Below, in pieces: positions 1-10,592 of a stretch of DNA of 64,000 bases. Numbering within the stretch: the stretch's first letter is position 1; the number at the start of each line of letters is the position of its first letter. Position numbers and translations under genes: made by a program. The DNA comes from Chitinophagaceae bacterium (lineage in GTDB: Bacteria; Bacteroidota; Bacteroidia; Chitinophagales; Chitinophagaceae), in the NCBI GenBank assembly GCA_024707305.1, contig JANPZZ010000010.1:109531-173530 (forward strand), written 5' to 3'. Below the pieces are notes generated by a model, which saw only the letters and a program-made list of their open reading frames with translations, did not search any database and was not told the DNA's origin.

Positions 1-1
1 C

Positions 2-1283
2 ATGCAGCAGGTAATATTTGAAATTCAGGATGAATTGATGGCACAGGTTGAATACTTCCGCAACAATGGAAAACTGATTGAAGCGCAACGTTTGAAAGAA
101 CGAGTAGAATACGATCTTGAAATGATTCGCGAACTGGGTTATTGTAGTGGTATTGAAAACTATTCAAGGTTTTTTGACAGACGTCGTCCTGGCACAAGGC
201 CATTTTGTTTGTTGGATTATTTTCCCAAAGATTACCTGATGGTGATTGATGAAAGCCATCAGACTATTCCACAGGTAAGTGGTATGTATGGCGGCGACCG
301 TAGTCGCAAACTCGTGTTGGTGGACTATGGTTTCCGCCTCCCTTCGGCGCTTGATAACCGTCCTCTTAACTTTCACGAATTTGAAGCACTGCTTAACCAA
401 ACCATTTTTGTATCCGCCACTCCGGATGATTATGAACTGGAGAAAACGGAAGGCATTGTTGTGGAACAGGTGGTTCGTCCAACAGGCTTGCTGGATCCGC
501 CCATTGAAGTGCGGCCTTCTATTAACCAGATTGATGATTTGCTGGAAGAAATAGACAACCGTGTGAAAAAAAGGCGATCGCGTACTTGTAACAACGCTTA
601 CCAAACGCATGGCCGAAGAAATGGATAAATACCTGCATCGCATCAACATAAAATCGAAATACATACATAGTGAAGTGGATACGCTTGACCGGGTGGAGAT
701 TCTGCGCCAGTTGCGCCTCGGCGATATTGATGTGTTGGTAGGCGTTAACCTGCTTCGTGAGGGATTGGATCTTCCTGAAGTTTCACTTGTGGCAATTCTC
801 GATGCAGACAAAGAAGGTTTTTTAAGAAACGAAAAATCGTTGACGCAAACAGCAGGTCGCGCAGCTCGTAACGTGGATGGTCTGGTAATTTTTTATGCAG
901 ATAAAATTACCGACAGCATGCAAAAGACGATTGATGAAACCATGCGCCGCCGTGAAAAACAGATTGCGTATAACATAGAACATAACATTACGCCGCAAAC
1001 CGTTCGCAAGAGTAAAGAACAGGTATTTGCGCAAACCTCCGTTCTCGATATTAAGGGTTACGACCCGCGTGACCCATACGCGATCGCACCCGACGAGGAA
1101 CTGGTGCCCGTTGCCGCAGATGAGCAGGTGGAATACAAAACTATTCCCCAGGCCGAGAAAGCGCTCAGCAAAATCAAAAAGGAAATGGAGAAAGCCGCAC
1201 GCGACCTCGACTTCATGGAAGCCGCGCGGCTGCGTGACGAAATGTTTATGCTACAGAAAAAAATTACTGAGATGAAGAAGTAA
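2..1283 (+). CDS. uvrB: Excinuclease ABC subunit UvrB, 5' truncated by window edge; reading frame broken at an A7 run (566-572)
   Basis: ORFs 2..628 and 609..1283 join as ...[29 protein letters not shown]... if one A is removed; helicase motifs ([30 protein letters not shown]) and C-terminal UVR domain ([27 protein letters not shown]). Confidence 0.95.
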
Positions 1284-1311
1284 ACCGTGACAAGGCAAAC
1301 GGCAATAAGGT

Positions 1312-1530
1312 GGAAATGAGGAATAATGTGGAAATGAGAAAATGTGAAAATGCATGTCCGGGTTAAGGGCGCACATGCTCCTGGATTTTTTATTTATTGA
1401 CACTGTAGCATATTGTCAGACTGTCACAATATTCTTCATTTCCACATTTTCTCATTTTCTCATTTCCACATTATTCCTCATTTCCCCATTTTCTCATTTC
1501 CTCATTTTCTCATTTCCACATTGTTATCGT
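1312..1530. repeat. Octanucleotide (ATTTYCNC) tandem repeat with inverted arms
   Basis: ggaaatgaggaataatgtggaaatgagaaaatg (1312-1344) is the exact reverse complement of 1453-1485; second arm reads as consecutive 8-mers ATTTTCTC/ATTTCCAC/ATTTCCCC. Confidence 0.85.
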
Positions 1531-1674
1531 AGTTTTTCCGATCTGTTATCGAGTACTTGTTCTCCTTCTTTCAAAATAACATATGAGCGGCGATTGCAAT
1601 ACTCTCCCGGGGCTTTACTTTAGCAGTGTTCGAAGTCCAATTCTATTAAAAACCCAAAAATCTCCCGACTCTGT

Positions 1675-1887
1675 ATGACAAGCCGGATCCGTAAGGTTGC
1701 CACTTTCCTGGCCTTTAATCTCCTTTTTTTTTTTGCTGTCTATCTCAATTTTGTGCATGCTGATGCGCAATTGCCATATGATATTACACCAACGATCAAG
1801 GAACCTTCGCCTGCTTTTGGAGAGACCCGCCTGGTAAAAGATCCTGAAAAATATTTAACGCATACCGCAGCCGCTGCACAGCAATAG
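1675..1887 (+). CDS. Small secreted/membrane hypothetical protein (70 aa)
   Basis: ORF with N-terminal hydrophobic signal-like segment; followed by a strong terminator hairpin. Confidence 0.5.
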   Translation: MTSRIRKVATFLAFNLLFFFAVYLNFVHADAQLPYDITPTIKEPSPAFGETRLVKDPEKYLTHTAAAAQQ

Positions 1888-1945
1888 TGCAGGCTAGCCC
1901 CGTCACTAACCCATTATCCATAAAACAAGCATTTGAAAAAAACAA

Positions 1946-1970
1946 GCCCCGCATTTGCGGGGCCTTTTTG
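1946..1970. terminator. Intrinsic terminator
   Basis: GCCCCGC-ATTT-GCGGGGC followed by CTTTTTG; located between convergent ORFs. Confidence 0.85.
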
Positions 1971-1975
1971 TTTTA

Positions 1976-3067
1976 TTATTTAGGAAATGCTGATGCATCA
2001 ATGTTTGGAATGATTCTGATCGCATTTTTGTAATAAATCTTTTTCAGAATCTCATCGCTTAGCCCCATACCATACATGCGCCAAAATGCATGATACTTTT
2101 TGTGGTAAGGAAAGTATTCGTCTGTTGTTTCCAGTACGCGAAAATAAGTTGCGTATTCGTCCGGCACCCAGCTGTCTTTGCCAAACAAAATTCGATCCTG
2201 CCAGGTTTCAAAAAATTTTGCTGCCTGCCTGGGTTGACGCCCCAGTTCTGCGATGATCGCTCCGAACTCAACATACATGTTTGGCATTTCTTTCATCAGG
2301 GACGACAACTTATCGAGATCATTGGGATACCAGCCAAAATGCGCAGCAATAAATGTAGTATTAGGATGTTTTTTAAACATGCTGTGTTGTTCGTCTATCA
2401 ATTGCTGCCAGGGTACAGGGTTGTTGTCATCTCTTTTACGATTTGGATGTGTAGCCAGTTCCAGCCATCTTTCATTTTTATCATCCATAGGATCCCAAAA
2501 AGATTTTGGATCTGCAGTATGAATCAATACAGGAATTTTTAACTCCCCTGCTTTCTTCCATATTGCATCCAGTCGCGGATCATCTACCGCTACTCTTTTG
2601 CCGGTATTGTCTACAACCGAAAATCCGAGGCTTTTATAAATCTTCAAACCATTGGCTCCAGCTTTTACATCATCTTCCAGTTGTTTCGCAGCTTTCTCAC
2701 TCCAGCCTTCTTCACCAATTCCTTTGAATTCAACATTTGCAAAAACGATAAACCTGTCAGGATAATTCTTTTTAATGTTCGCCACCGATTTTTTAATACT
2801 CTCGCCGCTTGACCCACTCAGGTTCACCATCACACCCATATTCAACTTATCCATTTCCTTTATCAGTGTTGACAGATCCATATCCGGCATCCGGAACTGA
2901 TGATTATGTACATCTATAAAAGGAAATTTTGAACGCGTCAGCGGATGTTGTGGCACAACCAATGTTGATACGGGTTCGTATTTTTCAAAATCCATCTTTT
3001 CCTGCGCCGTCGAAGCGTTGGTTATCAGTGTTGTTAACAACAACACTGTCATTGTCTTTAATTGCAT
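1976..3067 (-). CDS. Amidohydrolase family protein (TIM-barrel metal-dependent hydrolase), secreted
   Basis: IDVHNHQFRMPD, LIHTADP, FIAAHFGWYP, ILFGKDSW motifs; signal peptide. Confidence 0.85.
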   Translation of the reverse strand: MQLKTMTVLLLTTLITNASTAQEKMDFEKYEPVSTLVVPQHPLTRSKFPFIDVHNHQFRMPDMDLSTLIKEMDKLNMGVMVNLSGSSGESIKKSVANIKKNYPDRFIVFANVEFKGIGEEGWSEKAAKQLEDDVKAGANGLKIYKSLGFSVVDNTGKRVAVDDPRLDAIWKKAGELKIPVLIHTADPKSFWDPMDDKNERWLELATHPNRKRDDNNPVPWQQLIDEQHSMFKKHPNTTFIAAHFGWYPNDLDKLSSLMKEMPNMYVEFGAIIAELGRQPRQAAKFFETWQDRILFGKDSWVPDEYATYFRVLETTDEYFPYHKKYHAFWRMYGMGLSDEILKKIYYKNAIRIIPNIDASAFPK

Positions 3068-3093
3068 GAGTGAAAATATTTCCAGGTTGAATA

Positions 3094-4915
3094 TTAAACA
3101 GGAAGAGGAATTTCAATACGTAACAGGCAACCTTCTCCGGGTTTGCTTTCGATGGTCCATCTTCCTTTTATGAAACTCTACTCGGTTAATAATATTATTG
3201 AGGCCCACACCATGACCCTGCGCCCGCGTATCAAATCCTCTTCCATTGTCTCTTACTTCCAGTGTTACCAATTCATCATCAAGCTGCAAATACACTTCTG
3301 CATTTTTTGCAGCAGCGTGTTTGATCGTATTGCTCAGTTGCTCCTGTGCAGTGCGCAATAACACCAGTTGAATATCAGCCGGCACCTGGCGACGCATGCC
3401 TGTGTTTTTATAACTATAAGCCACCCGCACTTTTCCTTTGTTGTTCGCCGCCTGCACAGCTTCCACAATTGCTGCCTCAAGGCTGATATCGTTGAGTGTT
3501 GCCGGCCGCAGACCATGGCTCAGGCTTCTTAGTTCTGTAATGGCTTCGCTGATATATGGCAAACTTCGCTGCACAAATTCATGTCCCAGCTCGGGCTTTT
3601 CTGCAGCAAACTCCAACATCAGTTTAGCAGAAGTCAAAACCTGGTTCACATTTTCATGAAGAGCATAAGCGAGTTCATCGCGTTCTTTTTCCTGCGCGTC
3701 AATAATCCCCTGGATCAACGCGCGTTTGTTGCGTTCCCTTTCTTCGGCCAGAATTTTTTCTGTCATCACTTTATCAGTAATATCCAGCCCCACACCGCCC
3801 AACATACGCACGCCGTTTTCTGTCTTTAATGGGAATTTAAATATCTGCAGCGTTAACACTTCACCATTAGGACCCTGAGCATATTCCTGCACTTCCAGCG
3901 CCCGGCCTTCCTCCCAAACACGCATATTGTTTCGTACAAACACTTCACACATTTCTTTGGGAAACAGGTCATAAAGACTTCGCCCCACTACCTCATTTGT
4001 AATATTGAAGGTTTTCTTATAAACTTCATTGATGTAGTGATAAACGTGATGCTCGTCCATGATCCAGGTCATGGTTGGTGAGTGGTCCATAAAAGAAATG
4101 AACCTTTCTTCGGAAGCCAACAGTTGCTCCTGTGCTTCTTTACGAAGTGAGATATCTTTGGTTGTTCCTATCAGTCGAATAGGTCTGCCATTGTCATCGC
4201 GTTCGAGCAACATGCCGGTGTCGAGCACCCAGGTGTAACCACCCTGGCTGTTTTTTAATCGATACTCGATAGCGTGATTGTCAATTTTTCCCGTTTGGTA
4301 AGAATGATCAATTGATTCAACCAGTTTGCGATCGTCGGGATGTATAATATTTTGCCAGCTTTTTCGCAGGTCACTAAATTCCGACTCATTATACCCTAAC
4401 ATTTTTTTGTAGTAAGAAGAAAAAAATGTTCTGCCTGTTTGAAAGTTATGCTCCCATACACCGTTACCTGCACCTTCAAGTGCAGACTTCCAACGTTGCT
4501 CGCTTTCATGCACTGCCAGTTCATTCCTTTTTAAATCAGAAATATCAAAAAGTGTGATGCAGATAAAAACAACATCGCCTGCATCATCCCGAATGGTGGA
4601 ATAACTGACGCTCACCCATGCGACGCTTTCGTCGAGGCATTTGTAAGGTACGTGGTAGGAGATGGTTTCGCCATTGATTACGCGTTGAAGTACCAGCTCA
4701 ACCTCCTGCACCCGCGCATCCGGTAAAATAGAGATGAACGGAACACCGGGTTCTATTTCGGCCTCATTACAGGTTCGACCACGGAACCTACGGGCATATT
4801 CATTTACCCATCGGATATTAAAATCGCGATCGATTAAAAATAACCCGGCCTGGCATGCGTCTAGTAGTTCCTGCCATGCCGGAAGGATCGGATGTTGATC
4901 TGAAAATTTATTCAT
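3094..4915 (-). CDS. Multi-PAS sensor histidine kinase; 3' end frameshifted at A4 (3166-3169)
   Basis: Several PAS/PAC repeats, DELAYALHENVNQVLTSAKLML dimerisation motif and HATPase (VRDNGRGFDTRAQGHGVGLNNI); removing one base restores HKGRWTIESKPGEGCLLRIEIPLPV* ending at 3094. Confidence 0.9.
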
Positions 4916-4997
4916 TAGATTGGCCTTCGTTTTCCGAAATCTTACTGCATCACGCGGGTGATTTTTCGAAAGTCACGTTCACTAAAGTGTACGGATT

Positions 4998-7836
4998 TTA
5001 GTGAGCCTGTAACCAGTTTTCACCTTCTCCGCATTCAGCTATCACGGGTACGTCATTAGGTAACGGCATGGCCGTTTGCATGTTCTCAAGAATTAAAGGT
5101 CTCAACTCATTCACTTCTGATCTCAGGGCATCAAATACAAGTTCATCATGTACCTGAAGGATCATGCGGCTTTTCATTTTCTCCCTGCGCATGGCTGCAA
5201 ATACTTTTTGCATCGCCAGTTTAATCATATCCGCTGCCGTGCCCTGTATCGGCGAGTTGATCGCATTTCGTTCGGCAAATCCTCTAACGGTAAAGTTCGC
5301 AGAATTGATATCCCGCAACCATCGTTTTCTTCCCATCAGGGTTTGCACATATCCATGTTCCCGGGCAAAGTTGATGGTGGTATCCATATATTCCTGAATG
5401 CCTGGAAACTGCTTTTTGTAATTGTCGATAATCTCTTTTGCTTCGGTTCTCGTAATGCCAAGGTTGTCGGCAAGCCCAAAAGCACCCTGTCCATAAATGA
5501 TACCAAAGTTTACACTCTTGGCTTTGTAACGCATTTCCTTGGTTACTTCCGATTCCTCCACATTATAAACCCGCGCCGCCGTGGCGGTATGGATATCGGT
5601 TCCCCGTTTAAAAGCATCACACATATTCTGGTCGCCGCTGATGGCCGCAACGATCCTCAATTCTATCTGCGAATAGTCGGCCGAAATCAGGATATGATCT
5701 TTATCACGGGGAATAAACGCTTTCCGGATTTCGCGGCCACGATCTGTTCTTACAGGAATATTTTGCAGGTTGGGGTTGTTGCTGGCAAGTCGACCGGTTA
5801 CCGCAACCGCCTGCCCGTATGTGGTATGTACGCGATTCGTTTTAGGATTGATCAAAACCGGAAGTGCATCCACATAGGTCGACTTCAACTTCGTAAGCTC
5901 ACGGAATGTGAGAATGTCGTCAACAATACCAATGCCCCTTGCGGCCAGTTTCAACAACACATCTTCACCAGTTTGATACTGGCCCGTCTTTGTTTTTTTT
6001 GCAGAAGGATCCAGTTTTAGTTTATCAAATAAAAACTTCTCCCAGTTGTTTTGGAGATGCAAGATTGAAGCGTACACCGGCTTGTTTATAAACACTCTCT
6101 TCCGCTTTTTTGCTTCCAGTTCCAGTTCTTTCGAGTATTCATGCAAAAAGGCTTCGTCCACGCGAATGCCTTCATATTCCATTTCCATCAACACTTTCAC
6201 CAGCGGGTTTTCCACTTCATTAAAAACCTTCTCCACTTCAAGTTCCGCCAACATGGGCGCAAACACATGTTTTAGTTGTAAAGCAATATCAGCATCCTCT
6301 GCCGCATAATCTTTTATTTTATCCAGCTCCACATCCCGCATTGTTCCCTGCGACTTCCCCTTCTTGCCAATGAGTTCTTCAATTGCAACCGGAACATATC
6401 CAAGATATTTTTCAGCAAGGGCATCCATGCTCCGTTTACCATCAGGTTCTATTACATAATGCGCAAGCATGGTATCGAAAAGATTACCGGCCAGCTCCAC
6501 ACCATACCATTTCAAAACCAGCATATCGTATTTAAGGTTCTGGCCCACCCAGGTGATGGATGCATCATTAAACAATGGAGAAAAATAAGCGAGTATCGCC
6601 AGGGTTTCTTCCCGGTTGGCGGGGCAGGGTACATAATAAGCCACGGCGGGTTTGATAGAAAAACTTAACCCAACAAGCTCCGCCGTGTTGGCGTCGATAC
6701 CAGTAGTTTCTGTGTCGAGGCAAATTTCTTTACTCGACTTCAGAACTGTCACCAATGAATTCAAAGCAATATCGCCTACCACTGCTTCGTACTGGTGTGG
6801 TGTGTTTTGAATATTCTTACCCGCAAAAACGCTTTCTGTTTCTTCAGATGATACAGCAGAAGTTGTTTTCGATATGGTTGTTTTTGCAGGTTCTGGTTCT
6901 ATGATGTTGCCAAAAAGATCTGTTTGTACACCAACGGGTGCCACAACTGCTGCAGGAGCGAAGTCATCGCCCAGTAAACGTTTTCCGATTGTTTTAAATT
7001 CAAGGGCAGAAAAAACTTCTTTCAGTTTTTCTTTATTCCATTCCTTTATTCTGAAATCTTCTTCGTGAAACTCAACTGGCACGTTCGTGATGATCGTTGC
7101 CAGTTTCTTAGACAGAATGGCGTCTTCTCTACCTTTTCTTACTTTTTCACCTAGTGCGCCTTTGATGTTGTCTGCATCAGCCAGCACATTCTCAAGCGTG
7201 CCGTATTGTGCCAGCAATTTCGCAGCAGTTTTTTCGCCCACGCCGGCAATTCCGGGGATGTTGTCCACAGCATCGCCCATTAATCCAAGAATATCAACTA
7301 CCTGCGACACCTCTTTGATATTCCATTTGGCGCACACTTCTTCAGGCCCCAGTATTTCCACTTCGCCGCCCCTGATAGCCGGGTTTGTAAATTTTTATTT
7401 TGTCTGTTACCAGCTGGCCATAATCTTTGTCGGGTGTCACCATGTACACTTCGTATCCCGCCGCTGCGGCCTGCTTGCTGAGTGTGCCGATAATATCATC
7501 TGCTTCAAATCCATCCAGTTCCATCACCGGAATATTGAAGCCACGGATAATTTCTTTAATATCAGGAATTGAATCGCGCAAATCTTCAGGTGCTTCCTGT
7601 CTGTTGGCCTTATAATCAGCGAATTCGGTATGTCGTTCAGTAGGTGCGGATGTATCAAAACATACTGCAATATGTGAAGCTTTTTGTTTGGTAAGTAGTT
7701 CTACAAGTGCGTTGGTAAAACCAAATTGGGCATTGGTATTCTTACCCTTACTGGTGAGTCGCGGTGCACGAATCAGGGCATAGTAAGCGCGAAAAACCAG
7801 CGCCATTGCATCCAGTAAGAAAACTCTTTTATCCAT
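4998..7836 (-). CDS. polA: DNA polymerase I, frame broken at C4/G4 run (7369-7372)
   Basis: 5'-3' exonuclease N-terminus (7342..7836) and 3'-5' exo + polymerase domains (4998..7361; SADYSQIELRIVAAISGD, INSPIQGTAADMIKLAM, ILQVHDELVFD); removing one G joins KIYKPGYQGGEVEILGPEEV. Confidence 0.95.
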
Positions 7837-7933
7837 CTTGCTAAGTTACGGGAAAGACGCTTTGCCACTTTCCGGTTAAACAAAATTCCAACTATCAAAA
7901 CTTTCGTAACTTCTACACCTAAAACTTATCACC

Positions 7934-8507
7934 ATGAAACACCTCAAACTTATTGCGGCTGCTGTATTGGTTACAGCTTTTTTATTTGTCGGCAAATTCA
8001 CAAACGGCAGAACAAATGAAGGCATGGCAGGACTATATGGAACCCGGCGACATGCACAAAATGATGGCTAGCTGGGATGGGGCGTGGGAAATGGATATCA
8101 CACACTGGATGGAACCAGGCGCAGAAGGAGCAAAGTCAACCGCCACTTGCGAAACGAAAACTATTATGGGCGGACGTTATTCGGAATCAAAACACAATGG
8201 CAATTTTTTTGGCGCTCCATTCGAAGGGCTTAGTCTTATGGGTTATGACAATGGAAAAAAAGAATTTGTAAGTACCTGGATTGATAATATGGGAACCGGC
8301 ATTATGATTATGACAGGAACCTATGACGCAGCTACAAAAACGATTAAAATGAAAGGCACGGCTACAGATCCTATGACCGGTAAAGACGTGGCCATGCGTG
8401 AGACTTTGCAAATCGTGGACGACAACACGCAGGTGATGGAAATGTATAGTGAAGTGGATGGAAAAGAATTTAAGAACATGTCGATTACCATGAAACGGAA
8501 AAAGTAA
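7934..8507 (+). CDS. DUF1579-like protein with signal peptide; start region frameshifted (T runs 7978-7987)
   Basis: ATG at 7934 gives MKHLKLIAAAVLVTAF, joining ORF 7953..8507 (LLSANSQTAEQMKAWQDYM...) if one T is removed. Confidence 0.75.
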
Positions 8508-8659
8508 CCGATGAAGTTTAAAACAGGAACCTGAAAACGGGATGGCAACACGAACTTCCATTCAGTTTTCAGGTTCTTGTTTTTTATGGCAAAAAAAAAT
8601 CCCGGCGCCGAAACCGGACACCGGGCTTGTGTTAACTACCATTAACCCAAAATTTTGAT

Positions 8660-9055
8660 CTATTGTCTGCTGGGACGGTTTCCGCGGCCAGGGCCGAGAG
8701 CCGGTTCCAGTTCGTCTTTCCACTTTTTAAACTGATCTTCCGTCAGGATTTCTTTCAGCTCTTTATCACGTGCTTCATTCAGCGGTTGCATTTTTTCGCG
8801 CATGGCTTCAAAGTTGGGGCGCTCGCCACCACTCATTAATTCCTCGCGTACTTTATCCTGGTCTTTGTAAAATTTGGTAAAGATGACTTCCGTTTTACTC
8901 AGCTTTTCTTTATCCATTTTGAAGTTTGATTCAAAAGCTTTTACTACGGCTTTTACACGCTCTTCTACTGTACGGCGTGGTCCACCTCCCTGGGCTGTTG
9001 CCCACAAACCCACGGAAAGGAACAAAATTGTCAGAAGGGAGAATTTGATTTTCAT
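8660..9055 (-). CDS. Spy/CpxP-like periplasmic protein
   Basis: Signal peptide, helical charged repeat (FYKDQDKVREEL..LNEARDKELKEILTEDQFKKW). Confidence 0.65.
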   Translation of the reverse strand: MKIKFSLLTILFLSVGLWATAQGGGPRRTVEERVKAVVKAFESNFKMDKEKLSKTEVIFTKFYKDQDKVREELMSGGERPNFEAMREKMQPLNEARDKELKEILTEDQFKKWKDELEPALGPGRGNRPSRQ

Positions 9056-9104
9056 TTGTTATTGATTGTAGGGTTAAGTTATTATCTATTAGAATTCAGC
9101 AAGA

Positions 9105-9584
9105 TTATTCTTTTCCTTTTGGCTTGCCCATTTTCTTAAACATCTCCGTCATTAGCGAATCGTATTTAGCCTGTTGATCGGGCCTGCATAATTTTCTGAC
9201 ATCAGAAAAATAGCGGAAGGTTTGCAGATCAAGTTTTTCCTGTTTATCACCCACATGTGCGGCCAGTCGCAATACAACTGAGTCGTCTGCTTCAGCCTTA
9301 CCAATCATGGAAAATAAACTGTCTTTTGCGCGACGCATATCATCAAACATCGGATGTAATACATCCTTTTGCTTTTCCCGCATTTCTTTGTAAGTAGCAA
9401 TTTGCGTGGAGTCAAAACCAACATCTTTCCTGAGGATGTCGCCAACAGCATGCTTTTCACGGCCTCCGGGATGATTAAACTTCGGCGGTTTTTTATACCA
9501 TAAAAAATATCCCAGCACGGCAAAATTGGTCAGTAGCAATACTGCAATTATCACCAGCAAATTCTTGTTTTTAGTCCCACTCAT
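9105..9584 (-). CDS. Membrane-anchored Spy/CpxP/CnrR-like periplasmic sensor
   Basis: N-terminal TM; DSTQIATYKEMREKQKDVLHPMFDDMRRAKDSLFSMI pattern. Confidence 0.6.
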   Translation of the reverse strand: MSGTKNKNLLVIIAVLLLTNFAVLGYFLWYKKPPKFNHPGGREKHAVGDILRKDVGFDSTQIATYKEMREKQKDVLHPMFDDMRRAKDSLFSMIGKAEADDSVVLRLAAHVGDKQEKLDLQTFRYFSDVRKLCRPDQQAKYDSLMTEMFKKMGKPKGKE

Positions 9585-9922
9585 TATGGAGTAATATTTT
9601 CGTAATCAAAGCTGCTGCTGCTGGCAATAAGCGACTCACTCTCCACCACCTGATCGGTTTGTGCTACACTGTTTATTGAATTGTCGCTATCTGACTGCAA
9701 CAGAAAAAATACATTCATCAACAACACCAGGCAAAGGCTGGTGATGGCAACAGATGGACGCGAGATCAGGCCACTGATTCGTTCCCAGGTTGTTGTCTCT
9801 TCTTTTTTAAGTCGGGCCATCAGCCGGGTATAAAACCAGGGCTGGGCCTGGGCTCGCTCCACTCCATCGAGGCTGTTCAGCACCCGATCCATCCATTCGT
9901 CCCTGTTAAGTTCCTGTTTCAT
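9584..9922 (-). CDS. Single-TM protein, putative anti-sigma factor
   Basis: Start/stop overlaps the neighbouring Spy-like gene, adjacent to ECF sigma gene; cytoplasmic N-terminus then one TM segment. Confidence 0.5.
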   Translation of the reverse strand: MKQELNRDEWMDRVLNSLDGVERAQAQPWFYTRLMARLKKEETTTWERISGLISRPSVAITSLCLVLLMNVFFLLQSDSDNSINSVAQTDQVVESESLIASSSSFDYENITP

Positions 9923-9964
9923 ATTACACGCTATTTGACGTTCTATTCTATAAAAACCTTTGGT

Positions 9965-10537
9965 CTACCGAGTTTGTCGATAATGTTGTTCCAGACTTTT
10001 TCGCAAATTCACTTTTGCCCTGTGCATAAGCGACTCTACCGAAGACACCGTTGCGTTCATTACGTCACTTACTTCCTGGTAACTCAATCCTTCTACTTTA
10101 TGCAACGTGAATGCGATGCGTTGATTTTCAGGCAATTCTTTAATGGCCTTAAAGAGCATCGCCGCATCTTCCTTCTTATCCAGTTGAACACCCGGATGTT
10201 GAAAATCCGGCGGATGAATGGCCGCCTGGTTATCGTCGCCAAAAAGGCTTTTTACAAAAGCAAAGCGCTTTTTACGTTTTTTACGCCGCTCCAGATCGAG
10301 AGATTTCGTAACTGTAATGCGATACAGCCACGTAGAGAACTTGGAATCCCCTTTAAAAGAACTGACCGACTGATAGACCTGCACAAATACTTCCTGCGCA
10401 ATATCTTCAGCATCCGAAGGAACCTGAACAATACCCAATGCGGTATTGTAAACCATATCCTGCCAGGTTTCCACCATCTCACGGAAGGCAGACTCGTCAC
10501 CCTGCTTTAATAGGTCCACCAATGTTCTCTCGTCCAA
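9965..10537 (-). CDS. RNA polymerase sigma factor, ECF subfamily (start uncertain; TTG suggested)
   Basis: LLKQGDESAFREMVETWQDMVYNTALGIVQVPSDAEDIAQEVFVQVYQSVSSFKGDSKFSTWLYRITVTKSLD; region 4 ELPENQRIAFTLHKVEGLSYQEVSDVMNATVSSVESLMHRAKVNLRKSL. Confidence 0.9.
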   Translation of the reverse strand: MDERTLVDLLKQGDESAFREMVETWQDMVYNTALGIVQVPSDAEDIAQEVFVQVYQSVSSFKGDSKFSTWLYRITVTKSLDLERRKKRKKRFAFVKSLFGDDNQAAIHPPDFQHPGVQLDKKEDAAMLFKAIKELPENQRIAFTLHKVEGLSYQEVSDVMNATVSSVESLMHRAKVNLRKSLEQHYRQTR

Positions 10538-10592
10538 GCCAGTTGTTTTTACTTGGGACGATATTACGTATTTTTTTCCTCGTATTCTAGTG

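Noticed and set aside
566-615. Programmed ribosomal frameshift in uvrB
   Set aside because: Same type of homopolymer indel occurs in many unrelated genes in the window, including polA and rho; sequencing error is far simpler.
1354-1623. 89-aa ORF MSGLRAHMLL...FFISTFSHFLISTLFLISPFSHFLIFSF
   Set aside because: Translation of the octamer repeat; low complexity, not a credible protein.
5148-6020. 290-aa ORF on + strand opposite polA
   Set aside because: Antisense to a clearly coding polymerase domain; composition is typical of a shadow ORF.
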